Source: Lithodes maja
Taxonomy: Eukaryota; Arthropoda; Malacostraca; Decapoda; Lithodidae
Direction of reading: 5' to 3'
Assembly (NCBI GenBank): GCA_037953745.1
Contig: JBAKBP010000700.1
Location: 70,001-134,000, forward strand
Length of the DNA stretch: 64,000 nucleotides
The notes under the pieces were generated by a model that did no database searches, was not told where the DNA came from, and worked only from the letters and a program-made list of their open reading frames with translations. Numbering within the stretch: position 1 is the stretch's first letter; each line of letters opens with the position of its first letter. The position numbers were made by a program, and so were the translations under genes. Positions 39,258 through 49,744 of the stretch are shown here, piece by piece.

Positions 39258-40116
39258 TCTGCTCTCAGATCGCCAGTATGGCTTCCTTAAGGGTCGCTCT
39301 ACTGGTGATCTTCTTTCATATCTTACTAACTCTTGGTCATCCTCCTTTCGGGACTTCGGTGAGACTTTTTCTATTGCAGTAGACATATCGAAAGCTTTCG
39401 ATAGAGTCCGGCACAAACCTTTAATTTCTAAATTACCCTCCTTCGGTTTCTATCCCTCCACCTGTGCCTTTGTCTCTAATTTCCTTTCCGGCCGTTCCAT
39501 AGCCGCGGTTGTGGACGGCCATTGTTCACTTCCTCACCCTATAAACTCTGGTGTTCCTCAGGGCTCTGTCCTATCTCCTATTCTCTTTCTAATTTTTATA
39601 AATGAGCTCCTTAACTGTACCTTAATTCCCATCCATTCATACGGAGACGACTCAACCTTACACTACTCCATTAGTTTTTCAGAACGCCCCAGCCAGCAAT
39701 CCCTTAACGACAAACGTAATGAAGCCATAGAACTCTTAAATTCTGATCTAAATACTATCTCCAATTGGGGCAGAGAAAACCTTGTTACCTTTAATGCTTC
39801 CAAAACCCAATTTCTCCATCTATCTACCCGTCAGGATCTCCCAGCGGACTATCCCTTATTCTTCAACAGTACAAAAATCAACCCTTCATCTTCTCTCAAT
39901 ATTCTTGGTGTCTCTTTTTCTTTTGCTCTCATTTGGAAGGACCATATTACCAGTCTTGCTAAGCCAGCCTCCCATAAGCTGGGTGTGCTCAACCGCCTCA
40001 GGGGGTTCTTTTCCCCAGCACAGCTTCTTGGTCTGTACAGGGGCATAGTGCGTCCTTGTATTGAGTATTGTTCAGATGTGTGGGGAGGTTCCTCTCACAC
40101 CGCTCTCCTAGACTAA
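39258..40116 (+). pseudogene. Decayed LINE reverse transcriptase
   Basis: In frame from the truncation: SDRQYGFLKGRSTGDLLSYL, VDISKAFDRVR, GVPQGSVLSP. The catalytic motif reads YGDD where copy A1 has YADD. A Lys codon has become TAA at 40114-40116, and an 11-bp deletion shifts the frame near 40165. It cannot encode an active enzyme. Confidence 0.9.
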
Positions 40117-40344
40117 GTTGAAAGGAAGGCCTTTCATATCATTAACTCCCGTCCACTCACCAACTCTCTCTCTCCACCGCAATGTTGCATCTCTCTCGCT
40201 ATTCTATCGCTACTATAATAATCAGTGTTCCTAAGAGCTTTCCCAGTGCATACCACCTCCTTTACGTAGGGCACGTGGTACCCGTCTTGCAACTCAATCC
40301 CACCCCTACTCTGTGCAACTCTCCAACCCAAGAGTGGGTAGTAC
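39258..40344 (+). mobile_element. Jockey-like LINE copy A2, 5' portion of split copy
   Basis: Same family as 5795-8812, 5' truncated within the RT domain. It is interrupted at about 40344 (…CAACCCAAGAGTG) by another LINE and resumes at 52900 (GTGAAACGTTACTCTC…), where the order matches the intact copy A1. Confidence 0.9.
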
Positions 40345-41541
40345 TGTAGGTACTGTGCCGAGTAGACGTGTGCCGCCTGAGCTCTGCCTCCCATGTTACA
40401 AAGACTGTTCTATCGAAACCTTTAATTGCTATTGGGATGGCTCCTGACGTAAAGTGTTATAAATGCGATAAAACTGATGGGGAGAGAGAGAAGTTAAAGT
40501 GGATTGGATGCTCAACTTGCAAAAACTGGGCCCATATCAAATGTGAACACTTGATTGGCATAAAGACTGAAAACGTAGTGCACATAAACTATGTCTGTGA
40601 TCCATGTAAGACAAAGCTTGGAGTGTTAACTTCATTTAAGAATGAAATGGAAAACATAAAGAAAGAAATGATGAAAGAATTGATTGAATTCAAAGAAACG
40701 ATGACCCAAGGTTTTGATGTAATGAGCGATAAACTAAAAAACATCAGGAGTGAATTAAATGATAGGATGACCCAAGGACTAGACGGTATAACTCAAGAAC
40801 TTTCAACTCAATTGAAAGTAGTGAAGATGGAGATGCAAGGAGTCACTAGTGGTATGGGAAATGTTGTTGATGCTATAAGCGCTGACCCCGCGCAAACGTC
40901 AGCGGTTTCTGACTCGCCTGGGTGGTCGGATGTGGTGTCGGGGAGAGGAAAGAAGAAAGAAAAGAAGAATCTACTCGTTCTGAAGGCGACGGATGAGAAT
41001 GAAAAGGCAACTGACAAGAGAGGAGAAATTTCTCAGGCGCTAGAGGGGATTGAAATTCACGATACGAAGTTTACCCCTAAAGGGAACATGGTGATGAATT
41101 TTGGCACTGTGGATATGCTGAATGATGCAGTTAAAAAGTTGGTAGAGGTGACGGCTGTTACTACAAGGAGTGTGAAAAAATTAAAACCAAAAGTGATGAT
41201 TTGCAATGTTCGTCCTGAAGAGTCCAAGAGTGAGATAATTGATACATTAATTGCAAGGAATGATTTTCTGAATTCGATTGATGATATTAAAGGAAAGATT
41301 GCCATGATTTTTGATAAACCAGCTGCTGGAGGTACAGTCCATTATATCCTGAAATGTGAGCCTGAAGTCCGTGCGGCTCTCTACAAATATAAAGACAAGG
41401 TGCAACTTCAATGGGGAATATATAATATAAGAGACAGGTACCATGCATTGGCTTGTTTCTATTGCCAGAGATTTGGGCATGCAGAAAATAAGTGTGCTGC
41501 TAAACTAAACAGTGATGTGCCTGTTTGTTTTAAATGTGCTG
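40345..41541 (+). mobile_element. CR1/L2-group LINE (B), first part with ORF1
   Basis: Begins directly after the broken LINE A2. A short 5' UTR and ORF1 are followed by the Gypsy insertion at 41542; the element resumes at 49745 and ends near 52899 in (AAGT)n-like repeats. Without the insert it is about 4.35 kb, near full length. Confidence 0.82.
40437..41541 (+). CDS. LINE ORF1: PHD-like finger, coiled coil, zinc knuckles
   Basis: Starts at ATG 40437 (MAPDVKCYKC). A PHD-like C4HC3 finger (CYKC, CSTCKNWAH, CEHL, CDPC) is followed by a long Lys/Glu coiled-coil region with a repeated MTQG motif and a central segment with an RRM-like look. At the C-terminus are CCHC knuckles (CFYCQRFGHAENKC, then VCFKCA). 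The frame is cut in the second knuckle by the LTR at 41542. It continues at 49745 (GTHRSKDC, CINCMRYG) and stops at TAG 49907-49909, overlapping ORF2 by 11 nt. It would bind the LINE RNA. Confidence 0.8.
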
Positions 41542-43371
41542 TGTTACGACCGGGCACACGGTTACACTAGGGCTCTTACACAGGACTCGAGTATGGCTCG
41601 CTGCCACAACGGAAACACACGATCCCAACCCCAGAGTACTGCCAGCCGAACAAAAAACGCCACTACCCTCCAGAGTTCTATCTGCTATAACGGGGTATAC
41701 AAGAACTCGGTACTAGCGTTTCACACAACAGACTAATAACAAGACGGGAGTTATCTAGTCTGGTCAACAATCAAACAAAGAAGAAAGTACTACAACACTA
41801 AAGAATAGTGTTGGCCGAAGCCGAAGTAATCCACCCTTGAACTAAGAACTTAAGAAGTCCTCCACCCTCTACTTCGGATCGGCACTATTACGTTACGTTA
41901 AACAATAGTCCTCGAGCATCAAGCAAGGAATCTTCTGATAAGTTAGATGCTTCTCGAATACTCATAAGAAGTAAGTATCGGATTTTGAACAGCAATTTAA
42001 TGAATAACTCACTGGTAATTAAAGGCTTTAAATTGACATAAGAAGAATTATAAGAATAAGCAATAGGATATGGCAAACATTAAGAAGAAGTACTCCGACA
42101 ATGCACTGGCAATAGCCTACTAAGATTGTGCTCGTGGGCCACTAATCTCTGAAGTAGCTAAGCGTGCCACACATGAAATCAATAGTGCATAAACAATAAT
42201 ATACATAAGGAGAAGCTTCAATACTATGCTGTATCTGCTGGTCGAGCAAAGTCTAGCTGGGATACCTAAGGTTAAGAGACAATGGCTGAGCAAGCGGCTC
42301 GTAGCCTAGCGAGGTCCTTAAGACTGTGCGGCCAAATTACGTTAATTGACGGGATGCTCTCTTGAGAGATCCAGATCACTAGTATCTGGTTCTCTCCTGG
42401 CGATCCTCTCAAAGTCAAGCAAATGAGATAGCACAGTGTTGGGTGGCAGAGGCAAAAGCCCTCACTCGCAACACAGTGCTAAACTCCCACGGTACACAGT
42501 CAGAAAGACCACCTAGGCGTTCCACGTCTCCGTTGCAATTGTACTGGTTCAACCGCAACCTAGTACTCATAGGAAATCACAACTCAGAAACCCTATCCCA
42601 GTCTAGCATTGCCTAAACCAGCAGAAAACAGGAACATGAATAATCGCACACAGGGAAATGCATATACGAGTGCAACAAACATCAATCAATCCTATTCTAG
42701 TTAACCCTTCCAAAAATAGGCTATCTAACAGGCACTTATCTCGTGAGAACTCAAGCGATAATACTTTGGCTGACTAAATCTGCACCAAAGGGGTCATTGG
42801 TTAAAAAGGGACGAGAAGAGAAGAAGATAGGCTGTTCAGAGAGTAGAGAAAGTTCACATCAGTCGGAAGAATATGGATAGTTGCAAGGGATATGAGAAGT
42901 CGCTCTGCCTGATGAGTTCTAAAGAATTGTGGCGAGGACCTCTCCTTTTTATACTCGGCCCTCTAGCGGCATATCGCAAACTACTAAGGACCGCCCACTA
43001 GCAATCATTACGTAATATTCTCTCTCAATCTGGGATCGACAAAGGATTTCCCACGCGCTGAAGAGGGAGGAGGGAGGGAGGCCTACCTACCTCGTGGCGC
43101 GCTCACGGGCCGTCGTTACATAACTCTCTCTCTTCCTCATTATATATAAGTCCCACACACAATATTTATATCTAATGATATAAAATAGAACTCGTTGACT
43201 TAGAAGAAAACAAAATACATAATTATAATACTTATAGTACAACGGTTCACATAAACTGAGTTAGGAAACTCTACACAGACTACAGCCAAAGTTCCTGCCC
43301 TGACGATCCTAGCGAGAGTGGGGCCTGACTGAGCGTTCTGTACAGCATGCTCATACTCGACATGCGTCACA
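41542..43371 (-). repeat. Gypsy 3' LTR
   Basis: On the minus strand TGTGACGC...GTAACA, 1830 bp. The small plus- and minus-strand frames repeated between LTRs are incidental. Confidence 0.95.
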
Positions 43372-43385
43372 CCTCCCCCAAGATT
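43372..43385 (-). promoter_or_regulatory. Gypsy polypurine tract
   Basis: The minus strand reads AAATCTTGGGGGAGG immediately before the 3' LTR (TGTGACGC), the expected plus-strand primer. Confidence 0.75.
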
Positions 43386-43855
43386 TTACTTGCTCAACCC
43401 TGAGCTAAAATCTGATATACAGAACCCCATCAAACCCCTCACACCCAGCGACCGCATGGCACTAAAACAACGCTGAGTTTATCACTAAAACACATCTTAT
43501 AAAAAAAAATTCACATTTCATAACTCCTCCCAACAATAGTAAAAGACATAATATCATGCTCCCAGAGCGAGCTTACAGCAGCTCAGCCGTTTGATAGTTC
43601 GTGGACTACTCAAACTCTATAGGCTATGACAAACTTATACAATTATCTATATTAAAAGAAAGAGTTTTTTTTATGATTTTTTATATTTTAATATGTTTTT
43701 TCCGGCTGCACTATAAGGGCAGCCTATTTTTTCTTCTATACCAAACGCTCAACTCCTGCTTTACGACCCAATACGCTGGGCTACAACCGCGAGCCAACAA
43801 GCACCAAGCGCAAAATACTATTCAAACTAAAGCAGGAGGCTACCCGTGTGTCAAT
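43386..43855. other. Gypsy internal non-coding region
   Basis: About 470 bp between the ORF stop and the polypurine tract. No coding relic I can support; this is where integrase-coding sequence would normally lie. Confidence 0.6.
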
Positions 43856-46800
43856 TTACCCAGGATCATATACCCTTGAACGACCATCTGCAACCACGTT
43901 GTCACAACCGGCAATATGGCGTATGTCCAGGTTATATATCAATAACCTTAGTGACCACCTGGTCAGCCTCATATTCCGATTGTGAAACCGGTCCAAGATC
44001 TTGAGAGGGTGATGATCTGGGTAAACTACAACGACCGGACCATAGGCTGGAACGTAGACCTCGAAATGCCCCAGCGCATCATCGTCCTTTTCACTTTCAT
44101 TCATCAGGTTCTGAAACGTTGCTAGTGCATTCTTAAGTCCGTCAGGCATAACATTGCACTGGTAGGTACTCCCGTCCACAACAAAACCACATACCTCTTT
44201 AGCACGCTCGGACAAAGTTACAAGCAACGACCACTCACGACATTCCTTATCCCTCAGACCCTTCGTCCACACGTAATCCAGCTCTGCTTGCACCATAGGC
44301 TGTCGAGCAGGATTTATACGGTAGGGAATTAAACTGAGCCTTGCACTATCTCCAGCCTGCATGTCGGATTCTACCCCGTACATCAGGCCTGGAGAAGCAA
44401 CAAACATGCGAAAGTACTGCCATAGCCTAGTAAATAACTGCCTTGCACTGTCTCCACGAACAACATGCCTAGTGCCCTCCCACAACCCAGCCGAGACCGC
44501 AGCTTCTAACCTGTAGTCTCCCTCCTTCTCCACCTTCGTCCCTAGAACAGCCAGGTCATGAGAGGGACAATCAGTACCACCCGTGCAGTCACTCCCACAG
44601 TTCATTATTGCTAAGGCTTCCCCGCCGATACCGTACATGCGCACCCCCACATTCCTTGTGACGACATCTGCCTGCGCAGCATCACCGCTTTCAGCGACAT
44701 GGCCAGATACAGTCGGTCTATGGTAGGGCTGTTGCATTAGACTAGAGCAGCATTGGGAGGCTATGCGACGACCGGGCACTGCGATACCACAGCCGACCTT
44801 ACCAATCTGCTCAATGTCCTCCTTTTGACCACCACCCTTGGCAGCCATGGGTCGACCCTGACCTGGCAACCATGCCAAAGCCTCGTCGCCCACCTTAAAC
44901 CACCGAAACAACGAGGCTAACGGTCTTTCAACAGTCACGCGACCTGCCCGTGGAACATCTTGCACCGCCCGAGTTGTGAGACTCAGGGGCTCGGCACAAC
45001 CAGTGGGGTATGAACCGAGCTGGTGCTGGAGTGCTGCACACTGCTGCTCAGGCAGGTGCTCTAGCGCTTCCACAGCCACCAGACTCGTGTCCCCCGCCCA
45101 CGGCTCCACCGAGACATAACAATCCCTTCTCTTCTCCACCTGTGCCCTACTACCCCCCTCTCCTTCTCCAACTTGGCCGCGGCAGACCAACGCAGGGACA
45201 GCAGGATGCTCAGGTGGTTGCCTCACAAACTCCTCCAACAGGTTCACATGACATGCTTCCCCGTCCTCGTGTTTAATCTCGACAGCACCATTACCACACT
45301 TCTGAACTTCCGGATCCTCCAACTGCAGTTTACAAATATCTGAGGGAACCAACTTGTCTAGATGCTTCCGAAGCAACCCAAGTCCTTCCCCAATATCAAA
45401 CTGAGCAACCCTTTCTTCTCTCCGTGTGCAACGTTGCTGCCCCGGAGTCTCTTCCGGCCCTACCTCCTCACTAGCTGTGACAGATCCTGGGGCCTCTCCA
45501 GACTCTAACATAGGTGCCAATACTGAATCACCCAGGAGAGCCGCCGAGTCAAAACTCTTAAAACCAACTCCAGCTTTAGCCTCCTCCTGTTGATCGTTCC
45601 TCTGCTGGTCTGAAGACGGAGGACTAGGCTGTGACACTTTAGCTGCCCGAGCTCGGGTGACAACACACGCCATGGGTTGTGTCTGGCACCGCTCGACACA
45701 CTCTTGCTCTTCCCTACTCACGTCGGCCGTCCTCTCGGCAACGACTAAGGGTAGAACCTCAGAAGCGGGCATTGCAAAGTCGTTGCCGAGAAGAAGGTCG
45801 ACGCCCTCCACTGGCAGTTTCTCCACAATCCCGACATCCAATTCACGTGTCACACCATCCACCTCCAACTCCAACCGCACCAGCGGGTATGACCGAGTTG
45901 CATTAATACCCTGCACCACTACCACCCGAGCCGCATTTATAGGGTAGCCAGTCAAGTTATTCATCAGAGTCTGGGAAGCACCTGTATCACGCAAGACCTC
46001 TACTCCATGCTTGCGCCCCGCCCACATCACGCAACCCCGCCCTCTATGGTCGCAAAAAGCATCCTGAGCAGGGTTCGAGCCTCCCAGGTGCTTCTGCATT
46101 GGCTGTGCCTCAGCCTCTGACGAACTGCCCCGGGCAAACTCAGAAGACTTCGGAGACACACCAATGTTGCAGGCCAAAGACACAGCTGCTGTAGGTGGTT
46201 TGCTAGGACAGACTCTTGCAAAGTGCCCCTTTTCATGACAATGATAACACTCCAACTCCCCTCTGGGCTTCCCTTGGTACTGGGAAGGGCCCGGCCCCTT
46301 CTTAAATGGGACGGTGCTAGTCTTGTGGTCAGTCTTGGTATCATAGCTCTTGTACTTGTTTGCATAATGTATATCACTAACTCGGGGGGGTGGGGCATCA
46401 CGCCCCTTGTTACCTGCCTCACTACGCTGGGCAGACCCGCACCCACGAATTAGCGATAGCCGGAGGTCAGCCATCTCAGCTGCCTCCTGTAGAGTTTTTG
46501 GGTTCTTTTCTTTAATAGTTAAAGTCATTTCTGCACCTGTACACTTATAAAACTGCTCGAGCAGAAACAGCTCAGTCAACTGTTCGGCCGTCTCAGCTTT
46601 CTCAGAACGTGTCCAGTTTGTAAGTGCATCTTTTAAGTCCCGGGCATGTTCAAGAAAGGTCGCCTCCCTAGTCTTTGTAACACCCCGAAACTTCAATCGA
46701 TATGTTTCTGGTTGCAACTCGTATGCCCGTAGGACAGCTCTCTTCAATTCTGGGTAGTCAATGCAAGACTCTAAAGGCAGTGCATCATAAGCCTTCAGAC

Positions 46801-47680
46801 CCTTACCCGTAAGTCTTGAGGAGACCAGAGCTGCCCACTTCTCTTCAGGCCAATTATGCTCCCTACACTTCTTCTCAAAACGATTAAAAAATTCTGTGAC
46901 TTCAGTTTCACTAAATGCCGGCACCAACTTGACTAAGTGGGACAAGGACTGTTCTCTTACTTGGCCCTCACGGCCCATCCGAGTCCCTGTCGACTCTGCA
47001 CGAGTCTTATCTAAATCTATTTGAGCACAATATTTCTCTGAGTCGTACCTAAGCTCAGCCTCGTGCCTCCTAACCTCAGCCTCATGCCTCCTGGTCTCAG
47101 CCTCAATCTCCTGCTTCCTAGCCTCATTCTCCTGCTTCCTAGCCTCATTCTCCTGCTTCCTAGCCTCATTCTCCTGCTTCCTAGATTCATTCTCAATCTT
47201 AGCAAGCTCAAGTTTAAATATCATATCTGGAGACAGGCAGGAAGAGGGAGTTGCCACTACTGAAGGAGGGGGGGCAAGAACTGGGGAACCACCATACGCA
47301 CCGCCCGAGGGCACTCCAATCTTCCAATTCTCATCCCTCTGTGGGAGGGTGCTAACCTCCGGTACTTGAGTGGACGGCACTGTGGGAGTCGAGTGAGAGG
47401 GGATCTGGGGAGGAACCCCCCCAAACGCCCTCTCCTCCGAAACCCCATGTCGCCCACGCAACACCCAGGAAATCAGCTCCCCCTTGGACATCCCTCCTAC
47501 ATTGGATAGACCCAAAACCTTGGCTATCAGGTGCAAGCCATAAACATTCACCCCAGTCAGCCTCTCCTCCGTCACATGGTACCGCTTACTCACAAAAACT
47601 CTAGCATCCTCCTCACTAGTTACTAACGGCACCTCCTCAAATGGCATCTCTCGCTCCTCGTCAGTACTAGGGCACGACAT
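43856..47680 (-). CDS. Gag-protease ORF with collapsed Pol remnant
   Basis: A single frame of 1274 codons from ATG 47680 (a TTG ten codons upstream is in frame). Gag comes first, with a heptad block of four ENEARKQ repeats and alternating RRHEAE units near residues 165-205. Next is a retroviral-type capsid region, a CCHC knuckle (CYHCHEKGHFARVC, about 480) and an aspartic protease DTGA (about 565). A long stretch follows without recognisable fold. RT-like scraps come next: YRINPARQPM, CGFVVDGSTYQCNVMP and DGLKNALATFQNLMNE. The end resembles the RNase H tether (DHHPLKIL ... YNLDIRHIAG). The catalytic YxDD, RNase H core and integrase are absent, although no stop interrupts the frame. Confidence 0.85.
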   Translation of the reverse strand: MSCPSTDEEREMPFEEVPLVTSEEDARVFVSKRYHVTEERLTGVNVYGLHLIAKVLGLSNVGGMSKGELISWVLRGRHGVSEERAFGGVPPQIPSHSTPTVPSTQVPEVSTLPQRDENWKIGVPSGGAYGGSPVLAPPPSVVATPSSCLSPDMIFKLELAKIENESRKQENEARKQENEARKQENEARKQEIEAETRRHEAEVRRHEAELRYDSEKYCAQIDLDKTRAESTGTRMGREGQVREQSLSHLVKLVPAFSETEVTEFFNRFEKKCREHNWPEEKWAALVSSRLTGKGLKAYDALPLESCIDYPELKRAVLRAYELQPETYRLKFRGVTKTREATFLEHARDLKDALTNWTRSEKAETAEQLTELFLLEQFYKCTGAEMTLTIKEKNPKTLQEAAEMADLRLSLIRGCGSAQRSEAGNKGRDAPPPRVSDIHYANKYKSYDTKTDHKTSTVPFKKGPGPSQYQGKPRGELECYHCHEKGHFARVCPSKPPTAAVSLACNIGVSPKSSEFARGSSSEAEAQPMQKHLGGSNPAQDAFCDHRGRGCVMWAGRKHGVEVLRDTGASQTLMNNLTGYPINAARVVVVQGINATRSYPLVRLELEVDGVTRELDVGIVEKLPVEGVDLLLGNDFAMPASEVLPLVVAERTADVSREEQECVERCQTQPMACVVTRARAAKVSQPSPPSSDQQRNDQQEEAKAGVGFKSFDSAALLGDSVLAPMLESGEAPGSVTASEEVGPEETPGQQRCTRREERVAQFDIGEGLGLLRKHLDKLVPSDICKLQLEDPEVQKCGNGAVEIKHEDGEACHVNLLEEFVRQPPEHPAVPALVCRGQVGEGEGGSRAQVEKRRDCYVSVEPWAGDTSLVAVEALEHLPEQQCAALQHQLGSYPTGCAEPLSLTTRAVQDVPRAGRVTVERPLASLFRWFKVGDEALAWLPGQGRPMAAKGGGQKEDIEQIGKVGCGIAVPGRRIASQCCSSLMQQPYHRPTVSGHVAESGDAAQADVVTRNVGVRMYGIGGEALAIMNCGSDCTGGTDCPSHDLAVLGTKVEKEGDYRLEAAVSAGLWEGTRHVVRGDSARQLFTRLWQYFRMFVASPGLMYGVESDMQAGDSARLSLIPYRINPARQPMVQAELDYVWTKGLRDKECREWSLLVTLSERAKEVCGFVVDGSTYQCNVMPDGLKNALATFQNLMNESEKDDDALGHFEVYVPAYGPVVVVYPDHHPLKILDRFHNRNMRLTRWSLRLLIYNLDIRHIAGCDNVVADGRSRVYDPG

Positions 47681-47870
47681 ACTGAAGTTCACAAAAAATT
47701 CTCGAGACAAAAGTGTTAAACTCCCTTATGTAAGCACTAATTACTAAATTAACTGGAGTCTCTTAAATGCTCTCCTAATTGCCTTACAAAAAAAAATATT
47801 CTTCAATATGTACGCTAAAGTACGAACAAACAAATGTTGTACAACTCTGCAGAAAATGATACTGTTCACA
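47681..47870 (-). other. Gypsy leader between 5' LTR and Gag
   Basis: Untranslated leader of about 190 bp, AT-rich. Confidence 0.6.
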
Positions 47871-47875
47871 AAATC

Positions 47876-47893
47876 CTAAGCAAGGTCACCATT
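47876..47893 (-). promoter_or_regulatory. Gypsy primer-binding site
   Basis: Two bases after the 5' LTR end the minus strand reads TGGTGACCTTGC. The TGG start pairs with tRNA CCA, and the first eight bases would suit tRNA-Trp as I recall that tRNA; the rest does not obviously match. Confidence 0.55.
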
Positions 47894-49744
47894 TGTTACG
47901 ACCGGGCACACGGTTACACTAGGGCTCTTACACAGGACTCGAGTATGGCTCGCTGCCACAACGGAAACACACGATCCCAACCCCAGAGTACTGCCAGCCG
48001 AACAAAAAACGCCACTACCCTCCAGAGTTCTATCTGCTATAACGGGGTATACAAGAACTCGGTACTAGCGTTTCACACAACAGACTAATAACAAGACGGG
48101 AGTTATCTAGTCTGGTCAACAATCAAACAAAGAAGAAAGTACTACAACACTAAAGAATAGTGTTGGCCGAAGCCGAAGTAATCCACCCTTGAACTAAGAA
48201 CTTAAGAAGTCCTCCACCCTCTACTTCGGATCGGCACTATTACGTTACGTTAAACAATAGTCCTCGAGCATCAAGCAAGGAATCTTCTGATAAGTTAGAT
48301 GCTTCTCGAATACTCATAAGAAGTAAGTATCGGATTTTGAACAGCAATTTAATGAATAACTCACTGGTAATTAAAGGCTTTAAATTGACATAAGAAGAAT
48401 TATAAGAATAAGCAATAGGATATGGCAAACATTAAGAAGAAGTACTCCGACAATGCACTGGCAATAGCCTACTAAGATTGTGCTCGTGGGCCACTAATCT
48501 CTGAAGTAGCTAAGCGTGCCACACATGAAATCAATAGTGCATAAACAATAATATACATAAGGAGAAGCTTCAATACTATGCTGTATCTGCTGGTCGAGCA
48601 AAGTCTAGCTGGGATACCTAAGGTTAAGAGACAATGGCTGAGCAAGCGGCTCGTAGCCTAGCGAGGTCCTTAAGACTGTGCGGCCAAATTACGTTAATTG
48701 ACGGGATGCTCTCTTGAGAGATCCAGATCACTAGTATCTGGTTCTCTCCTGGCGATCCTCTCAAAGTCAAGCAAATGAGATAGCACAGTGTTGGGTGGCA
48801 GAGGCAAAAGCCCTCACTCGCAACACAGTGCTAAACTCCCACGGTACACAGTCAGAAAGACCACCTAGGCGTTCCACGTCTCCGTTGCAATTGTACTGGT
48901 TCAACCGCAACCTAGTACTCATAGGAAATCACAACTCAGAAACCCTATCCCAGTCTAGCATTGCCTAAACCAGCAGAAAACAGGAACATGAATAATCGCA
49001 CACAGGGAAATGCATATACGAGTGCAACAAACATCAATCAATCCTATTCTAGTTAACCCTTCCAAAAATAGGCTATCTAACAGGCACTTATCTCGTGAGA
49101 ACTCAAGCGATAATACTTTGGCTGACTAAATCTGCACCAAAGGGGTCATTGGTTAAAAAGGGACGAGAAGAGAAGAAGATAGGCTGTTCAGAGAGTAGAG
49201 AAAGTTCACATCAGTCGGAAGAATATGGATAGTTGCAAGGGATATGAGAAGTCGCTCTGCCTGATGAGTTCTAAAGAATTGTGGCGAGGACCTCTCCTTT
49301 TTATACTCGGCCCTCTAGCGGCATATCGCAAACTACTAAGGACCGCCCACTAGCAATCATTACGTAATATTCTCTCTCAATCTGGGATCGACAAAGGATT
49401 TCCCACGCGCTGAAGAGGGAGGAGGGAGGAGGGAGGAGGGAGGAGGGAGGGAGGCCTACCTACCTCGTGGCGCGCTCACGGGCCGTCGTTACATAACTCT
49501 CTCTCTTCCTCATTATATATAAGTCCCACACACAATACTTATATCTAATGATATAAAATAGAACTCGTTGACTTAGAAGAAAACAAAATACATAATTATA
49601 ATACTTATAGTACAACGGTTCACATAAACTGAGTTAGGAAACTCTACACAGACTACAGCCAAAGTTCCTGCCCTGACGATCCTAGCGAGAGTGGGGCCTG
49701 ACTGAGCGTTCTGTACAGCATGCTCATACTCGACATGCGTCACA
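47894..49744 (-). repeat. Gypsy 5' LTR
   Basis: 1851 bp; TATAAAAAG lies on the minus strand at 49305-49297. Nearly identical to the 3' LTR apart from a 21-bp purine-tract expansion. Confidence 0.95.
49297..49305 (-). promoter_or_regulatory. TATA box of Gypsy 5' LTR
   Basis: TATAAAAAG on the minus strand, the same context as in the solo LTR at 31834. Confidence 0.65.

Larger units (their letters stand above)
41542..49744 (-). mobile_element. Gypsy-type LTR retrotransposon, non-autonomous
   Basis: An 8.2-kb element with long LTRs (1830 and 1851 bp) and a perfect 4-bp target duplication GCTG (41538-41541 and 49745-49748). The coding strand is minus. The LTRs differ by a 21-bp expansion of a GGAGGGA tract (near 49430) and very few single bases, so the insertion is recent. 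A primer-binding site and polypurine tract are in place. The internal region holds one ORF with Gag and protease but most of reverse transcriptase, RNase H and integrase are missing. Confidence 0.92.

Noticed and set aside
41512..41736. Small frames shared by both Gypsy LTRs and the solo LTR (60-74 codons)
   Set aside because: They lie in LTR sequence with no conserved domain; repetition only reflects the LTR copies.
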